Source: Fremontodendron californicum
Taxonomy: Eukaryota; Streptophyta; Magnoliopsida; Malvales; Malvaceae
Assembly: GCA_030761205.1 (NCBI GenBank)
Contig: JAULJL010000028.1
Span: forward strand, 14,490,001 to 14,554,000
DNA length: 64,000 bases
Direction of reading: 5' to 3'
Within the stretch, counting starts at the first letter, position 1. Every line of letters starts with the position of its first letter. The notes beneath the pieces are model-generated. The model saw nothing but the letters and a program-made list of their open reading frames with translations, searched no databases and was not told the DNA's origin. A program made the translations under genes and the position numbers. This document shows positions 11,760 through 23,584 of the stretch, piece by piece.

Positions 11760-14700
11760 TCAAAAATTAACAAAACCCTTTTCCTTCAAGCTTTCAACTG
11801 TTTCCTTGAGGCTTACATCCAAAGGAATGAATTCTATACCCAAACTTTTTGCTTTTTCCTTTGATACTTGATATGTTGGCACATAAGGCTTGTCATCTGC
11901 ACATCTGCCAATGTTTATCAAAAGGACACAGCTTGAGTATATTTATCCCAAGGACAAGCATGCAATAATATGGGCATTTGCTTATTTAAAGTATTGCAAA
12001 AGGATTCAGAATCAAGCACCTAAAATGTTATCCGGACTCGGGGTGAATGTTGGATAAAAGTATGTGTCCAATACGGGTATACTCAATTTTTTTTTAAAAG
12101 TTTTTTCATATATTTGGAGGATCATACTCCTATACCCATGTCTGAATATGTGTCAAATACATGTATCGAATACGAATACTTTAGGAAAAATAAAGAGTTT
12201 GGATAACATAGCCTAAAACTATTATGCAAAAATGGTAGTGATAAGGCAAAGGATGCAGAAGCATATATTAAAAGGGTGGCCAGGATAACATGATAACCTT
12301 TTGGCTTAGAAACAAAGGGAAGTAACAAATTGTACGAGGGAAGTGCCTGAGACTTAAATAGCGGTCGCGAGCGTGTTTTCGGTTCCATCACATTTATTGC
12401 GATTGCGGACATAATGAATACTATTGCAGTAAATAACGGTCGTGAATATCAACGGCAAAAAAAAGTTGAAACAGTAACAACCGTAATATCACGTTGCGGC
12501 CGTTATTTAAATCCCTGTGAAGTGATTCATATATAGATAGAAAAGCACAAGACAGAGGTAGTGATGTAGTATGCTTTGAAATTTAGAAGTTAGAAGTAAA
12601 AAAACTTACTTTTGTGGAAGTTGAAAAGAAGGATAGAGCTCTTTTAAGATGTTCACAATTTCCGAGTAATGTGCAACTCTCTCAACTAAACAATATCTTC
12701 CATTAGCTGATGGAATCTCAAATGCCTGGATATGTGCATTTGCAACATCTTTAACATTAACCCAACCAAAAGTTGCATTGGGGAATGTGTGTGCTCCTGC
12801 ACAAAAAAAGAAAAAACAGAGGATAAAGAAGAGATAAATATTCCCAGCAGGTGTGTGTAACTTAAACCAACAAAATTCCTAATCCAATAAGTTATACTGA
12901 CTATCACATATGAGGTAAATAGTGCATAAGAAATTTATGTTATCCGGACTTGAGTGAGTTTCGGATATAGATATGTATTCGACATTGGTATGTTTGATTT
13001 TTTTTTTTTTTTTAAATTTATATATTTGGAGGATCATACCCCATATCCATATTCGAATATGTATCGGATACATGTGTTGAATACGAATATTTTTAAAAAA
13101 ATGAAAACTCTAGGTAACATAACAAAAATTTGTTAGAACTTCCCAGTTCTCACAATCTCACAAACAGGTCAATCTCTTTGCTTAAATCCTCTTTAAGTAT
13201 TTTCAGAAAGCAACCTAAAAAGAAAAGGAAAATCAAACTAGCATTGTACAATCTTTTCAGAAGGCATGCAAGAGTAGCAATTATGTCCATGTCCAACAAG
13301 CTACAATCATATTACAGAATTAGAAGTTAGAATGGTTATAATAACTAAAATTCCGAGATGAAAGATCTTCCCGTTTTTTATTATGGGATACTAGCATAGC
13401 TCGACCGAGTTTTATTTTTAAAATTCGAGTTCGATTCAAGATAAAAACCAAACTATTCGAATTCGTTCGATTAAACTCGTTTACCAAATAAAAAGATGAG
13501 CTCAATTTTCATGCTCGACTTCAAACTCAATTATTTGTGCTTGAGTTCAAACTGAGATTTTTTAATACTAATTTAAAATAATAAAAATATATATTTAAAC
13601 AAAAAAAATCGATTAGGCTCGCAAGCTACTCGAGTTGGACATTAGGATATTTGAATTCGGCTCACTCGATAGCTTTAGTTGCTCGAGCTCAATCTCGGCT
13701 CATCAATGATCGAGCCGAATTCAAGTTTTTTTCGAGTCGAACTTGAGCAGCTTGCAAGCACAAGTGTCTCGTTTACACTCTTATATAACTAGCGTTACTT
13801 ATACACGAATTTCAGGCATGAGGAATTCATTAAAAGACCTTTTAATCAAGTATTTTCCAGAGAAACAACAAAGCAGATGCTTAATAAAATCTTGATTTTT
13901 TAATAGCACTAGCACTAGCATCACCTTATATATTGATTTTTCCTTTTCCCCTCAGTAAATCAATAGACATTTACCAGGGAAGACAACAAGAAAGACCAAC
14001 AAAAGGCAACAGCGATAGTAAGGAAGGTATTATTTATACCTATAAAGAGACATACAGGGTAAGGCTGAGAAAAAACCGAGAAAACCTATTGGAAACATAG
14101 TGTTTGGTCGATCTTTATTTAAATTCATTTCGGGTAGTAATTAGGCTTATTTGGTTTGGTTTGGTTCGGTTCAGTTTAGTTTAGTTTCTGTTCATAAGTT
14201 AAAAAATCGTAATTATTCGAAACAAATCAAATTTTATTTTTTATAATATAAAAATGAATATTTTATTTTTAAATTAGTTATAAAAATACTATAAAAAAGT
14301 TCATTTTTAAATAATTTAAAAACTGATGAACCTCTATTTGAATCGGTGGAATTCGGTTCGAGTTGATTTGTTTTTTAGAAAATCAGAATACTACATAATA
14401 CATATTAAACATAATTTTTTTTCTAAAACCGAACCATTATCACCTTGATATAAGGTGATGTGTTTATTTTCAGAAGATCATCAAAGAAAGCTGTCATTGT
14501 AATTTTTTCTTTTATTATTATCTCAATCACTGGGTATAGAATATTTACCACCAAATATGATGCAATTGGCAATGTTTAAGTTGAGAAAGCAAATAGTAGT
14601 CTGGCAAAAAAGTACCTTTAATTAAGCTTAAAACTGCGGCAGCACTGGTATTGAGTGTTGGCTGTAAAAGAGGACCGATCACCATTGCAGGGTTTATGGC

Positions 14701-17700
14701 AACCATGTCAATGCCCTTCTCTTTTGAAAATTTCCAGGCAAAATCCTCAGCCATGGTTTTTGAGACTACATACCAAAGCTGAATAAAAAAAAATAAAGAA
14801 CAAAAACATTAATTAATTAAAAAGAAGACATGTTATTAAAAAAAAAAAATCATTGTGATGCACTAAAATATTAGGGTTGTAGCATGAACAAGTTGTATAA
14901 TGCACAAACATAGAAACTGAATGCAAATTATAGCAGCAACCACTAGCCAGTTCATGCAACCTTGCAAAATTTGTCCCGAAAAGTGTGATTAATATCCTCA
15001 ACATGCTAAAAGGGCTATGTTACTCGGACTCGGGTGTGAGTGTCGGATACAAATATGTGTCTGACACGGCTATGTTCAATTGTTTTCAAGTTTTTTCATG
15101 TAATTGGAGGATCATATCCCCATGTCCGGATATACATCGGATACGGGTGTCGGACACGAATATTTCAAAAAAAATGAAGAATGGGAGCAACATAGGTCAC
15201 AGGATTAGCTGCTAGAATAAGATGAAATCTTAAACTTAGCTTGCAAGATGATGTATTGATGTGCACAGAAAAGGGGGAAAATAAGTAAGCCTTTCTCCCA
15301 TCGTGATGCCAAAAATAGTAAGTTCAGAAGAATTCTGGCAACTTGTTAGAGCACTATCTGAAGGCCAACTCCTAAAATATGGAATATGGTGATAAACAGA
15401 AACAACTTCTAACAGAGAAGTAGCCTGTTACCTATGTTATTACCCGGACAACTCATTTTCCTTAATGTATCCGTGTTCGATATCTGTGTCCAACACATAT
15501 TCAAACATGGGTATAGGGGTATGATCTTCCAAAAAAAATTGAAAAAAATTAAGCATACCTATGTCGGATACCTACCCGTATCCGACACTCACCCTCGAGT
15601 CCATGTAACATACACTCACTAACTGGCCAATCTACAATAAGAGGATATGCCTGTTAAAATATGCCCAGCTTAGGGCTAGGGAAAGGGTTGCAGATGTTGG
15701 GATTCGAACTCCAGACCTGTTGGATGTCACTTTTTAAAGGTGATTGCATGAACCAATTGAGCTAAACCCCAAGTTCATCACTGCACAATAATGAACAAGA
15801 TATTTGCAACTAATATACTTTCATTTAATTGAATCACCATATACAATCTTTTTTTTGTTTATTTTTCCATATTTTTTTCAGTATAACAGGTTGAAGTTGC
15901 ATACTATGTTACTCGGACTCGGGTGAGTGTTGGATACGAGTATGTATCCGACACGGGTATACTTAATTTTTTCTAAATTTTTCCATATATTTGAAGGATC
16001 GTACCTCCTTACTCATGTCCAAATATGCATCGGACACGAATGTCGAACACAAGTACTTTAAAGAAAATGAAGAGTCGAAGTAACATAGGTTCCATATAAA
16101 ACACAAAACTGATCTAAATAGAGCATCAGATGTGATAGCAGACATACACACCTTTAAGCCCTTACAGTAATCAGGATCAGTAAACCAAGTTTCGTCAATT
16201 ACAACATCTGGAGTTCGAGGTTTTCCATTATACGTGACTGCAGCTATAGAAGATGTCAAGACCACTCGTTTCACAGAAGAGTTCTTAGCACATGAGTTCA
16301 GAACATTCAGTGTTCCCTTCACTGCAGGATCAAGTAATTCTGCCTGATTTCAGAAATGAAGAGTTAAAAACTTATTAATCAAGGAGAGATGTAAAAGTTA
16401 CAGCCCAGCCAAGAAAAAAAAAGTTGGGTAGACTGACCCGGGTCGAATTGGGTCAAATTCGGATAAAAATTTTTGTGATTTGAGTCGGCCTAGCCCGAAT
16501 TACTATTCATTAAATAAAAATTATTTTTTATTTAAATTTAATTATAAAATATATATTAATATAAGAATAATTTTTTAATAATTTATAAATAGTAAAATGG
16601 ACTTGCAAGTCGACCCAAAATGGGTTTGGACAAGAAAAAAATAATTTCAGACCGCAACCCAATCCGATCCATGAGCAGGTCTAGACTAGTGTTCACAAAA
16701 ACAAATTACTATACTCTTCAAATAATACAAACTGAAAAACTTGAAGGAGACCCTCACCACTGACCACCATGGTTCTATTAGTATGTATGCCATAAATCTT
16801 ATAGCAAATACCTCTTAAACCTTTAAATAGACATGACAATTTTGGACATGACACAAAGAATATAACTAAAACATGACACGAACATGATACGAAAAAATAA
16901 CACGAATACGATACGAATACACGAATGTGTCAAAATTTATATAACGTGAATTATTAACGTATCGAAAATTTATATAAATATAAAATACCTTAAACACGAT
17001 TATGACACGTGAAAATAACATGAACACGATAAGAATACACGGATTGTCATGTCTACCTTTAAAATTATCGAAAATGTTTCCCTCCAGTAACACATCTACT
17101 AGCCAAAGGCATAATAAGAGATCAAGAAACATGTCAGCATACTTCTCTACTTATTATAAGCAATGCAAAAGCAAAATGATCCAAATTCTTTCTCGACTCT
17201 TGAATATGAAGCAACAACTAAGTATCTATGATTCAGATCCTGACCACTAATAGATAAAGACAATTTTATAAGAAATTTAATTTGTGAAATGCTCTTCCAA
17301 TGAAATTGTTTTGCTACTTAACCTACAAAATCTCTTCAATAATAGAATATATAATCAAACAGATGACTTGTTATCATCATCAAAACCATGCAAAAACACT
17401 TTAAAACATCAAAACAAAACAAAAAAGGCATAAATATAAATTTGACTCTCAAATTATTTAACCTAAGTCATTTTGGTCCCTAACTTTTGTTTTTTGGATC
17501 AATTTGGCACTCATTCTATTATTTTTGTCAATATCGTATGAATTTAACGAAAATTGATCACGTGCAAGTATGTAAGTATGTAACTAACAATTTCGTTAAA
17601 TTTAGGCTAATTTTACGCGAAAATTAATCAAAAATTAATCAAAAATTTAACGTTTTCATTAAATTTAGGCTAAATTGATTGAAAATAATAACATGAGAGC

Positions 17701-19579
17701 TAAATTGATCAAAATTGATAGCATGGACGCCAAATTGATCCAAATAAAAGAATAAAAGCCAAAATGATTTAATTTACATAGTTCCAGAGCCAAATTCATA
17801 TTTATGCCCAAAAAAAACTGAAACGGATGATGGTATACAAGAACAGGATGCACTTTAAGGTTTTACTATTTTTTATGAAACAATACTTAACACAAGAAAT
17901 GATATAAACTGGAAACAAAAGGGTTATCTAGGTAAAGAATTCAAGATCAACCTGTGGATCCGTGACATCGTGATAAAAAGGAGATGCTGTGTGAAAAACA
18001 CCTTCACAACCTTCAATAACGGAATCATAGGAACCTTCTTCCAATAGGTTTGCTTTAAACAACTTCAGCCTGTCCTCAGCACCCTCAAGTGCAAGCAAGT
18101 GTTGTGTCTTTCTTGGATCATCTATTGAGGAATAATAACTAATTACAATTATTGAATTAGCTTAGGAAACATCTAGGTAACTCTTATAAGGACAACAAGG
18201 AGTAATGCAAAAGAAAAAAAGGAAAATTATTCCATGATAGTGCATCTACACAAACAAAGCAATGCCAAAAACAAGTGGTTGTCTCATGCTAAATGGCAGA
18301 TGCCCATATAGTTGCAAATTAATGGCGTTTTTTATATTTTACAAATATGTAAGCGGATATCATATTCGGATATCCGATAATATTCATATAAGTAAAACGG
18401 ATTAAGATAACAGATTTGGATATCGATACTATACGAACCAAAACCAAAGCAATTCGGATATCGAATATCCAATGGTTCCTATCCGAATCCGCTCCGAATA
18501 CCCAACAAATAGTAAATCTAATATCCGAATCAAAAAATTATCTGAATCCGCAATATCCAAATCTACAAAAATCAGATCGGATAATGACGGATATTCGATT
18601 TTTTACTATCTATTGCCATTCCTAGGAAATATATGACTTAAATGTTACAAATTTACAATGCTATCCAGCAATGTATAATAGTAGTAAAATAATGTGATTT
18701 TCCTTATCTTTCTTCCACTTTCCAATTCTATCCGGCAACGGATGAAAAGTTTTTTTTTTTATATTCTTCCCATCAAACTACAAAGCAAACACACTAGTTG
18801 GAAGAAAAAATAACCCTTCCTTTCACTTTTCTCTTTTCCAGCATTTCAGATTTCTATCTTTCTTATCAACTAAAATCCTAAAACTTTCAGCAGCAGGAAA
18901 ATGTGTTAAGAAATGAAAATAATTAACTCATATGTCCATGAGAAGAAAATACATGAAATTTCAATTACCTCAAAACTAGTAGAAACCTGAATATCTAATG
19001 TAATGTCCCCAGAAATCTTATTCTCATTCAAGGATGCAATCAGAACATAGAAAAATAACAATGGAGAAAAATGGGTAATTTCTTGTTTTGCATGCACAAG
19101 TGCAAATCACAAGAATAAACAAGAAAGACCATACAAACGAGGTATTTAAATTGCGATCGTGAATATGTTTTTGATAGCGTTGCATTTATCGCGATTGCGG
19201 ACGTAATAAATGCTATCACAGTCAATTAAGATAAATATCGCGTACAATAACGATCGTAATATCGCGTTCTAAATCTCTTTTTACAAAAAAAACAGAGCAA
19301 ACACATCAGATATTAACAACATAAAATTTAAGCAAAAAAAAGGAAAAGAGATTCAAACCCAAGAAAGAACATGAACAAATGATGAAGATGCAAGATCATG
19401 AAACAAAGAAAAGAATGAATTGATATCAAAAGAAATGGAAAAAAAAAAAAAAACTGACTTGGGTCTCGAACAGAAGCTTTGACGGTGTAACCACGAAGGA
19501 GAAGCAGCTTAACAAGGCATGAAGCAATGTAACCAGAGGCTCCTGTTACGCACACGGTTTTTCCTACACCGATGCTCAT
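11760..19579 (-). CDS. Cinnamoyl-CoA reductase-like / phenylacetaldehyde reductase-like NAD(P)H reductase, six exons
   Basis: Predicted exons (minus strand): 19459-19579, 17952-18121, 16152-16343, 14616-14778, 12610-12796 and 11760-11904. All have GT-AG introns, and together they form an open frame of 978 bp (325 aa plus stop). This is the usual size for the extended short-chain dehydrogenase family that includes CCR, DFR and phenylacetaldehyde reductase. Residues 11-20 (VTGASGYIAS) are the Rossmann dinucleotide-binding motif, and R38 in ASVRDP suits NADPH. S128/S129 in LTSSIAAV, with Y164 and K168 in YVVSK, supply the catalytic Ser-Tyr-Lys set. The classical CCR signature NWYCYxK reads LWYVVSK here. 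A lignin-specific CCR role is therefore less likely than a broader aldehyde or ketone reductase role, acting in the cytosol. The start is the first ATG before the Rossmann motif. Five introns of 0.7-1.8 kb hold at least ten small transposons. I see no disruption of coding sequence or splice sites. Confidence 0.92.
12022..12212 (+). mobile_element. MITE family A copy in reductase intron 5
   Basis: It begins AATGTTATCCGGACTCGGGG and ends GAGTTTGGATAACATAG, with the shared core TTTGGAGGATCAT. It lies entirely inside the last intron (11905-12609). Confidence 0.7.
12352..12515 (-). mobile_element. MITE family C copy (TTTAAATAACGGTCGCG ends)
   Basis: A roughly 165 bp repeat with inverted ends (ACTTAAATAGCGGTCGCGA at the left, CGGCCGTTATTTAAAT at the right) and an interior unusually rich in CG dinucleotides. 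Related copies lie at 19142-19276, 47785-47945 and 54411-54590. It sits in intron 5 of the reductase gene. Confidence 0.65.
12937..13122 (+). mobile_element. MITE family A copy in reductase intron 4
   Basis: It starts TTATGTTATCCGGACTTGAG and ends near CTAGGTAACATAA. It carries the family core (GGATATAGATATGTATTCGA, TTTGGAGGATCAT). Confidence 0.65.
13375..13790. mobile_element. Decayed CTCGAG-rich repeat in intron 4
   Basis: A roughly 400 bp patch rich in TTCGAGTTCGAT, GCTCGAGCTC and CGAGCCGAATTC motifs, mirrored between its two halves. This resembles the AT/CG-skewed non-autonomous hAT-type elements that have clear ends elsewhere in this window. I could not define its termini or a target duplication. 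Confidence 0.4.
14140..14440. mobile_element. GGTTCGGTT-type hAT MITE remnant in intron 4
   Basis: It contains TTTGGTTTGGTTCGGTTCAG at one side and AAAACCGAACCATTATCACC at the other, with an A/T-rich middle (TTTTAAATTAGTTATAAAAA). It resembles the well-delimited element at 53663-54088. The ends are degraded. Confidence 0.5.
15015..15195 (+). mobile_element. MITE family A copy in reductase intron 3
   Basis: The left end CTATGTTACTCGGACTCGG is near-consensus and the right end is GGGAGCAACATAG. This is one of three copies within 1.1 kb. The next copy is in the opposite orientation, so the primary transcript could fold into a roughly 170-bp hairpin. Confidence 0.75.
15432..15612 (-). mobile_element. 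MITE family A copy in reductase intron 3, inverted
   Basis: It runs from CTATGTTATTACCCGGAC to GTCCATGTAACATA, and its internal core (CCGTGTTCGATATCTGTG, CCGACACTCACCC) reads opposite to the copies at 15015 and 15904. Confidence 0.72.
15640..15775 (-). mobile_element. tRNA-derived SINE-like sequence
   Basis: On the minus strand the sequence TAGCTCAATTGGTT (15751-15764) matches an RNA polymerase III A box, and GGAGTTCGAATCCC (15699-15712) matches a B box about 38 nt further on, as in tRNA-derived SINEs. The 3' side does not complement the GGGGTTT start, so a functional tRNA is not formed. It lies in intron 3 of the reductase gene. No poly(A) tail or target duplication is evident, so it is probably an old copy. 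Confidence 0.55.
15904..16088 (+). mobile_element. MITE family A copy in reductase intron 3
   Basis: This is the best-preserved family A copy: CTATGTTACTCGGACTCGGG at the left and GAGTCGAAGTAACATAG at the right. Its right edge lies about 60 bp inside intron 3 from exon 3 (16152). Confidence 0.78.
16425..16690. mobile_element. hAT-type MITE remnant (GAGCAGGTCTA end) in intron 2
   Basis: The right end, CCATGAGCAGGTCTAGACTAG, and the GACCCGGGTCGAATTGG/GACCGCAACCC motifs match the family of the delimited element at 53255-53514. Its left end is degraded and no target duplication is visible. Confidence 0.5.
16835..17060 (-). mobile_element. MITE family B copy in intron 2
   Basis: It contains GACACGAACATGATACGA, TGTCAAAATTTATATAACG and ACACGTGAAAATAACATGAA, the reverse complement of the repeat at 1810-2010. 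Confidence 0.55.
17427..17809. mobile_element. 383-bp inverted-repeat MITE in intron 2
   Basis: The ends are inverted: GGCATAAATATAAATTTGAC at the left and GCCAAATTCATATTTATGCC at the right. Extended internal complementarity between the two arms (CAAATTGATCAAAATTGATA / TTTGGATCAATTTGGC) would allow almost the whole element to fold. It is flanked on both sides by A runs, so the target duplication cannot be told apart from low-complexity sequence. Confidence 0.7.
19142..19276 (+). mobile_element. MITE family C copy in reductase intron 1
   Basis: It starts TATTTAAATTGCGATCGTG and ends CGTAATATCGCGTTCTAAAT, with the CG-rich family C interior (GCGATTGCGGACGTAATAAA). The right terminal repeat is partly decayed. 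Confidence 0.6.
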
Positions 19580-19846
19580 TTTTCTTTCTTTCTTTTTTTT
19601 TTGGGGGGGGGGAATTGCTCTCTTCTTCGTACTGTTTTTGTGGCTGGGAATTGGGAATTGGAATTGCAGATTCTTTATTTCTTTGTTTTCCTTCTCTTTG
19701 ACAGTTACGTTTTCAAGTGCTGTGTTTTCGTTGGGTGTTTGGTGTTTCCTATATTTAACTATCAAAGGATTCGGTTCCTCTCCATTTAAATATCTATCCA
19801 GTAATTTTCAATACTACTTGATGATCGGAACGTGGCGTTAAGATCT

Positions 19847-19854
19847 AACTTTTT
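19847..19854. repeat. Target duplication AACTTTTT, left, of the outer inverted-repeat element
   Basis: AACTTTTT precedes GGGTCTAGCTCCC here. The same 8 bp follows the inverted end GGGAGCCGGACCC at 32521-32528. Confidence 0.7.
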
Positions 19855-20618
19855 GGGTCTAGCTCCCGAATCCAATCCAGTAATATTCAATATTATATTA
19901 AATGATTGTCATCTGAATTATTTATTTTTAATAATTCAGATTAAAATTTTAATTTTTTACTGATTTCAACATCGTTACTTTTATTTTTTTAGCCATCAGC
20001 AACTTTCAAAAATCATTGTAACATTGTGAAACAATTGTTGCGGTGACCTTTTTATTTTCGAATTTATAATCTCATAATAATCATCTTCAATTTTTCTAAT
20101 GAACATAGTTAACGTAAGTTTTCACAAAAAAAATAAGCTGTTTGTCCACTAGAAAAGAGGTATAAAAGAATTAAATTAAGAAAAAAAAATACTGAAACTG
20201 TGAGTAGTGAAAGGGAATAACAAACATGGACATAAAAAATATAAACAGCCATTTGCAATTTGCTACAACAATCTAAGCATCACCATATTTCCTTGAATTG
20301 GAAAATACTTGAGCAAACCTTTGATGCTTAACAAATCTTATGCAAATTTATTCTCCCATGAGAAAGACTTGGGCTAAAAAAAAAAAAAATCATGAATATA
20401 AATAACCTTTACCCCTAATTACAAACACAATCCAAAAGTTCAATCAACTAATTTTATTAAAGTCAAATACAGTAAAATATAAATATAAGAGATAAATGAT
20501 TTATAGTTAAAAAGAGGGGTGTGGGTGTAGACAAAAAAAAAAAAAAAAGAAATGTGATGTGATGTGATGTGGTGTGAGTAGGCGAAACGCCAAAAAGTGT
20601 AGTGTAGAGAAAAGATGC

Positions 20619-20627
20619 TATAAATCA
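20619..20627. repeat. 9-bp target duplication TATAAATCA, left
   Basis: It immediately precedes the MULE terminus GGGGAAATTTACCG and is identical to 32306-32314. A 9-bp duplication is the hallmark of Mutator-like elements. Confidence 0.92.
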
Positions 20628-20664
20628 GGGGAAATTTACCGTAAGTTTCTTATGGTAAGCTTGT
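20628..20664 (+). repeat. Left terminal inverted repeat of the Ulp1 MULE
   Basis: Left TIR, about 36 bp, beginning GGGGAAATTTACCGTAAG. It aligns to the complement of 32268-32305 with a few mismatches and one small indel. Confidence 0.85.
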
Positions 20665-20715
20665 GGTAAACTCCAAATTTTGAAACCTGAGTAGCAGGTT
20701 ACCAGGTCACAATTT

Positions 20716-22775
20716 TTTACATATGCACTTGATAAATTACATATCAACTTGGACGAATTACATATAAAACATGAAAAATTACATATCAACTTGAGAAATT
20801 GAAAAATTACATATGGACTTAATAAATTACATATGAACTTGAAAAATTACATATGAAAAATTAGATATGGACATGGGAAATTACATATGAACTTGGAGAA
20901 TTACATATGGACTTGATAAATTACATATGAACTTGAGAAATTCCGGAATTACATATGGACATGGAAAATTACATATGAACTTGGAGAATTACATATGGAC
21001 TTGATAAATTACATATGAACTTGAGAAATTCCGGAATTACATATGGACATGGGAAATTACATATGAACTTGGAGAATTACATATGGACTTGATAAATTAC
21101 ATATGAACTTGAGAAATTCCGAAATTACATATGGATATGGACAATTACATATGAACTTGGAGAATTACATATGGACTTGATAAATTACATATGGTCTTGA
21201 GAAATTCCCGAATTACATATGGACATGGACAATTACATATGAACTTGGAGAATTACATATGGACTTGATAAATTACATATGAACTTGAGAAATTCCCGAA
21301 TTACATATGGACATGGGAAATTACATATGAACTTGGAGAATTACATATGGACTTGATAAATTACATATGAACTTGAGAAATTCCCGAATTACATATGGAC
21401 ATGGAAAATTACATATGAACTTGGCGAATTACATATGGACTTGATAAATTACATATGAACTTGAGAAATTCCCGAATTACATATGGACATGGAAAATTAC
21501 ATATGAACTTGGAGAATTACATATGGACTTGATAAATTACATATGAACTTGAAAAATTCCGGAATTACATATGGACATGGGAAATTACATATGAACTTGG
21601 AGAATTACATATGGACTTGATAAATTACATATGAACTTGAGAAATTCCGGAATTACATATGGACATGGACAATTACATATGAACTTGGAGAATTACATAT
21701 GGACTTGATAAATTACATATGGTCTTGAGAAATTCCCGAATTACATATGGACATGGACAATTACATATGAACTTGGAGAATTACATATGGACTTGATAAA
21801 TTACATATGAACTTGAGAAATTCTCGAATTACATATGGACATGGGAAATTACATATGAACTTGGAGAATTACATATGGACTTAATAAATTACATATGAAC
21901 TTGAGAAATTCCCGAATTACATATGGACATGGAAAATTACATATGAACTTGGCGAATTACATATGGACTTGATAAATTACATATGAACTTGAGAAATTCC
22001 CGAATTACATATGGACATGGAAAATTACATATGAACTTGGAGAATTACATATGGACTTGATAAATTACATATGAACTTGAGAAATTCCGGAATTACATAT
22101 GGACATGGGAAATTACATATGAACTTGGAGAATTACATATGGACTTGATAAATTACATATGAACTTGAGAAATTCCGGAATTACATATGGACATGGACAA
22201 TTACATATGAACTTGGAGAATTACATATGGACTTGATAAATTACATATGGTCTTGAGAAATTCCCGAATTACATATGGACATGGACAATTACATATGAAC
22301 TTGGAGAATTACATATGGACTTGATAAATTACATATGAACTTGAGAAATTCCCGAATTACATATGGACATGGAAAATTACATATGAACTTGGAGAATTAC
22401 ATATGGACTTGATAAATTACATATGAACTTGCCCGAATTACATATGGACATGGAAAATTACATATGAACTTGGAGAATTACATATGGACTTGATAAATTA
22501 CATATGAACTTGAGAAGTTCCCGAATTACATATGGACATGGAAAATTACATATGAACTTGGAGAATTACATATGGATTTGATAAATTACATATGAACTTG
22601 AGAAATTCCCGAATTACATATGGACATGGAAAATTACATATGAACTTGAGGAATTACATATGGACTTGATAAATTACATATCAACTTAAGAAATTCCCGA
22701 ATTACATATGAACATGATAAATTACATATGAACTTGACAAATTACATATGAACTTGACAAATTACGTATAAATAT
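20716..22775. repeat. AT-rich tandem array, 88-bp higher-order unit made of four CATATG submonomers
   Basis: The basic motif is a 20-bp word, TTACATATGRACTTGRNAAA. Four variants in fixed order (GGACATGG, GAACTTGG, GGACTTGA, GAACTTGAG plus an 8-bp AATTCCCG spacer) form an 88-bp unit repeated about 21 times. A rare variant, GGTCTTGAG, recurs at 21193, 21721 and 22249, exactly 528 bp (6 x 88) apart. A GGCGAATT variant recurs at 21423 and 21951, also 528 bp apart. This shows a second level of amplification of six-unit blocks. The ends of the array are more diverged, as expected for unequal exchange. It has no coding capacity. Confidence 0.93.
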
Positions 22776-23159
22776 AAAAATTACATCTAAATATAACAAA
22801 TCATTACAAATTTGATTACTTAACATATAAACGTGCTAAATAAAATATAAATATAATAAATTACATTAAAAATAAAAATAAAAAATTTATATGTTTAGAA
22901 ATTATGTTTTTATCACTTAACATTAATAAAAATAATTATTGATTTAGTTACAGATAAAATAACATTATTTTAACTTACATAGACATATTTAATTGGATAA
23001 TATTGCTTCACCCACTTCTTTAAATTGTTAACAGACAATTACATATGGTAGGTCAACATAATTAATGACATTGTTTAAATAACTACATCTCTATATTAAA
23101 TGCATTCCTTATTACTCACCTACTTTAGTTGCTGAGATATGGGTTTTGTTTGCTTATTT

Positions 23160-23584
23160 GCTCAGTTTTAGCTGAGACAAGTTTAGGCTTCTACGAAAGC
23201 GCAACAGACGTGGTTTCTGTTCTACGAAAGCGCAACAGCATTGCTATTCAAGCACATTATTCAACCAAATATTCCATACAAAAGGTTAGTATACAATGTT
23301 TAAGTTATATAATTTTCATGAAATCAGCTTTTTTACTTCTTATAAAATGTGTAATATTCAAAAATATTTTCATGGGTTAGTGAATAGAATGTTTAACTAA
23401 TACAATTCTCATGAAACCGGTTATTTCGGGTACTGCGCTCAATGAAATAATTAATTGTTCAGCATATGACTAACGTTATATTTAATACTTTTAGGACGAC
23501 TCTTTTTCATTCAGCAATTACCCAGAAAGATATAATGAAGCTAAACAATCAGACTTCTCTACCTGGTTTAGATCACCAAGTTAG
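23160..23584 (+). pseudogene. Unidentified captured gene fragment with an intron
   Basis: An open plus-strand segment ending RKRNSIAIQAHYSTKYSIQK stops at a clean donor (AAAAG|GTTAGT, 23284). After a 210-nt intron, an acceptor (TTTTAG, 23494) leads in frame to DDSFSFSNYPERYNEAKQSD and a stop at 23582-23584. The frame-compatible splice and normal amino-acid composition suggest the 3' end of a real gene captured by the MULE. Just upstream, TCTACGAAAGCGCAACAG occurs twice in direct repeat (about 23190 and 23220). No start codon is visible. I do not recognise the protein. Confidence 0.35.

Noticed and set aside
15690..15775. Functional tRNA gene
   Set aside because: A and B boxes are present, but the acceptor stem does not pair and the anticodon arm cannot be built, so a SINE is more likely.
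20716..22775. CRISPR-like appearance (regular short repeats)
   Set aside because: Units are contiguous with no unique spacers, the array is in a plant transposon, and there are no cas genes.
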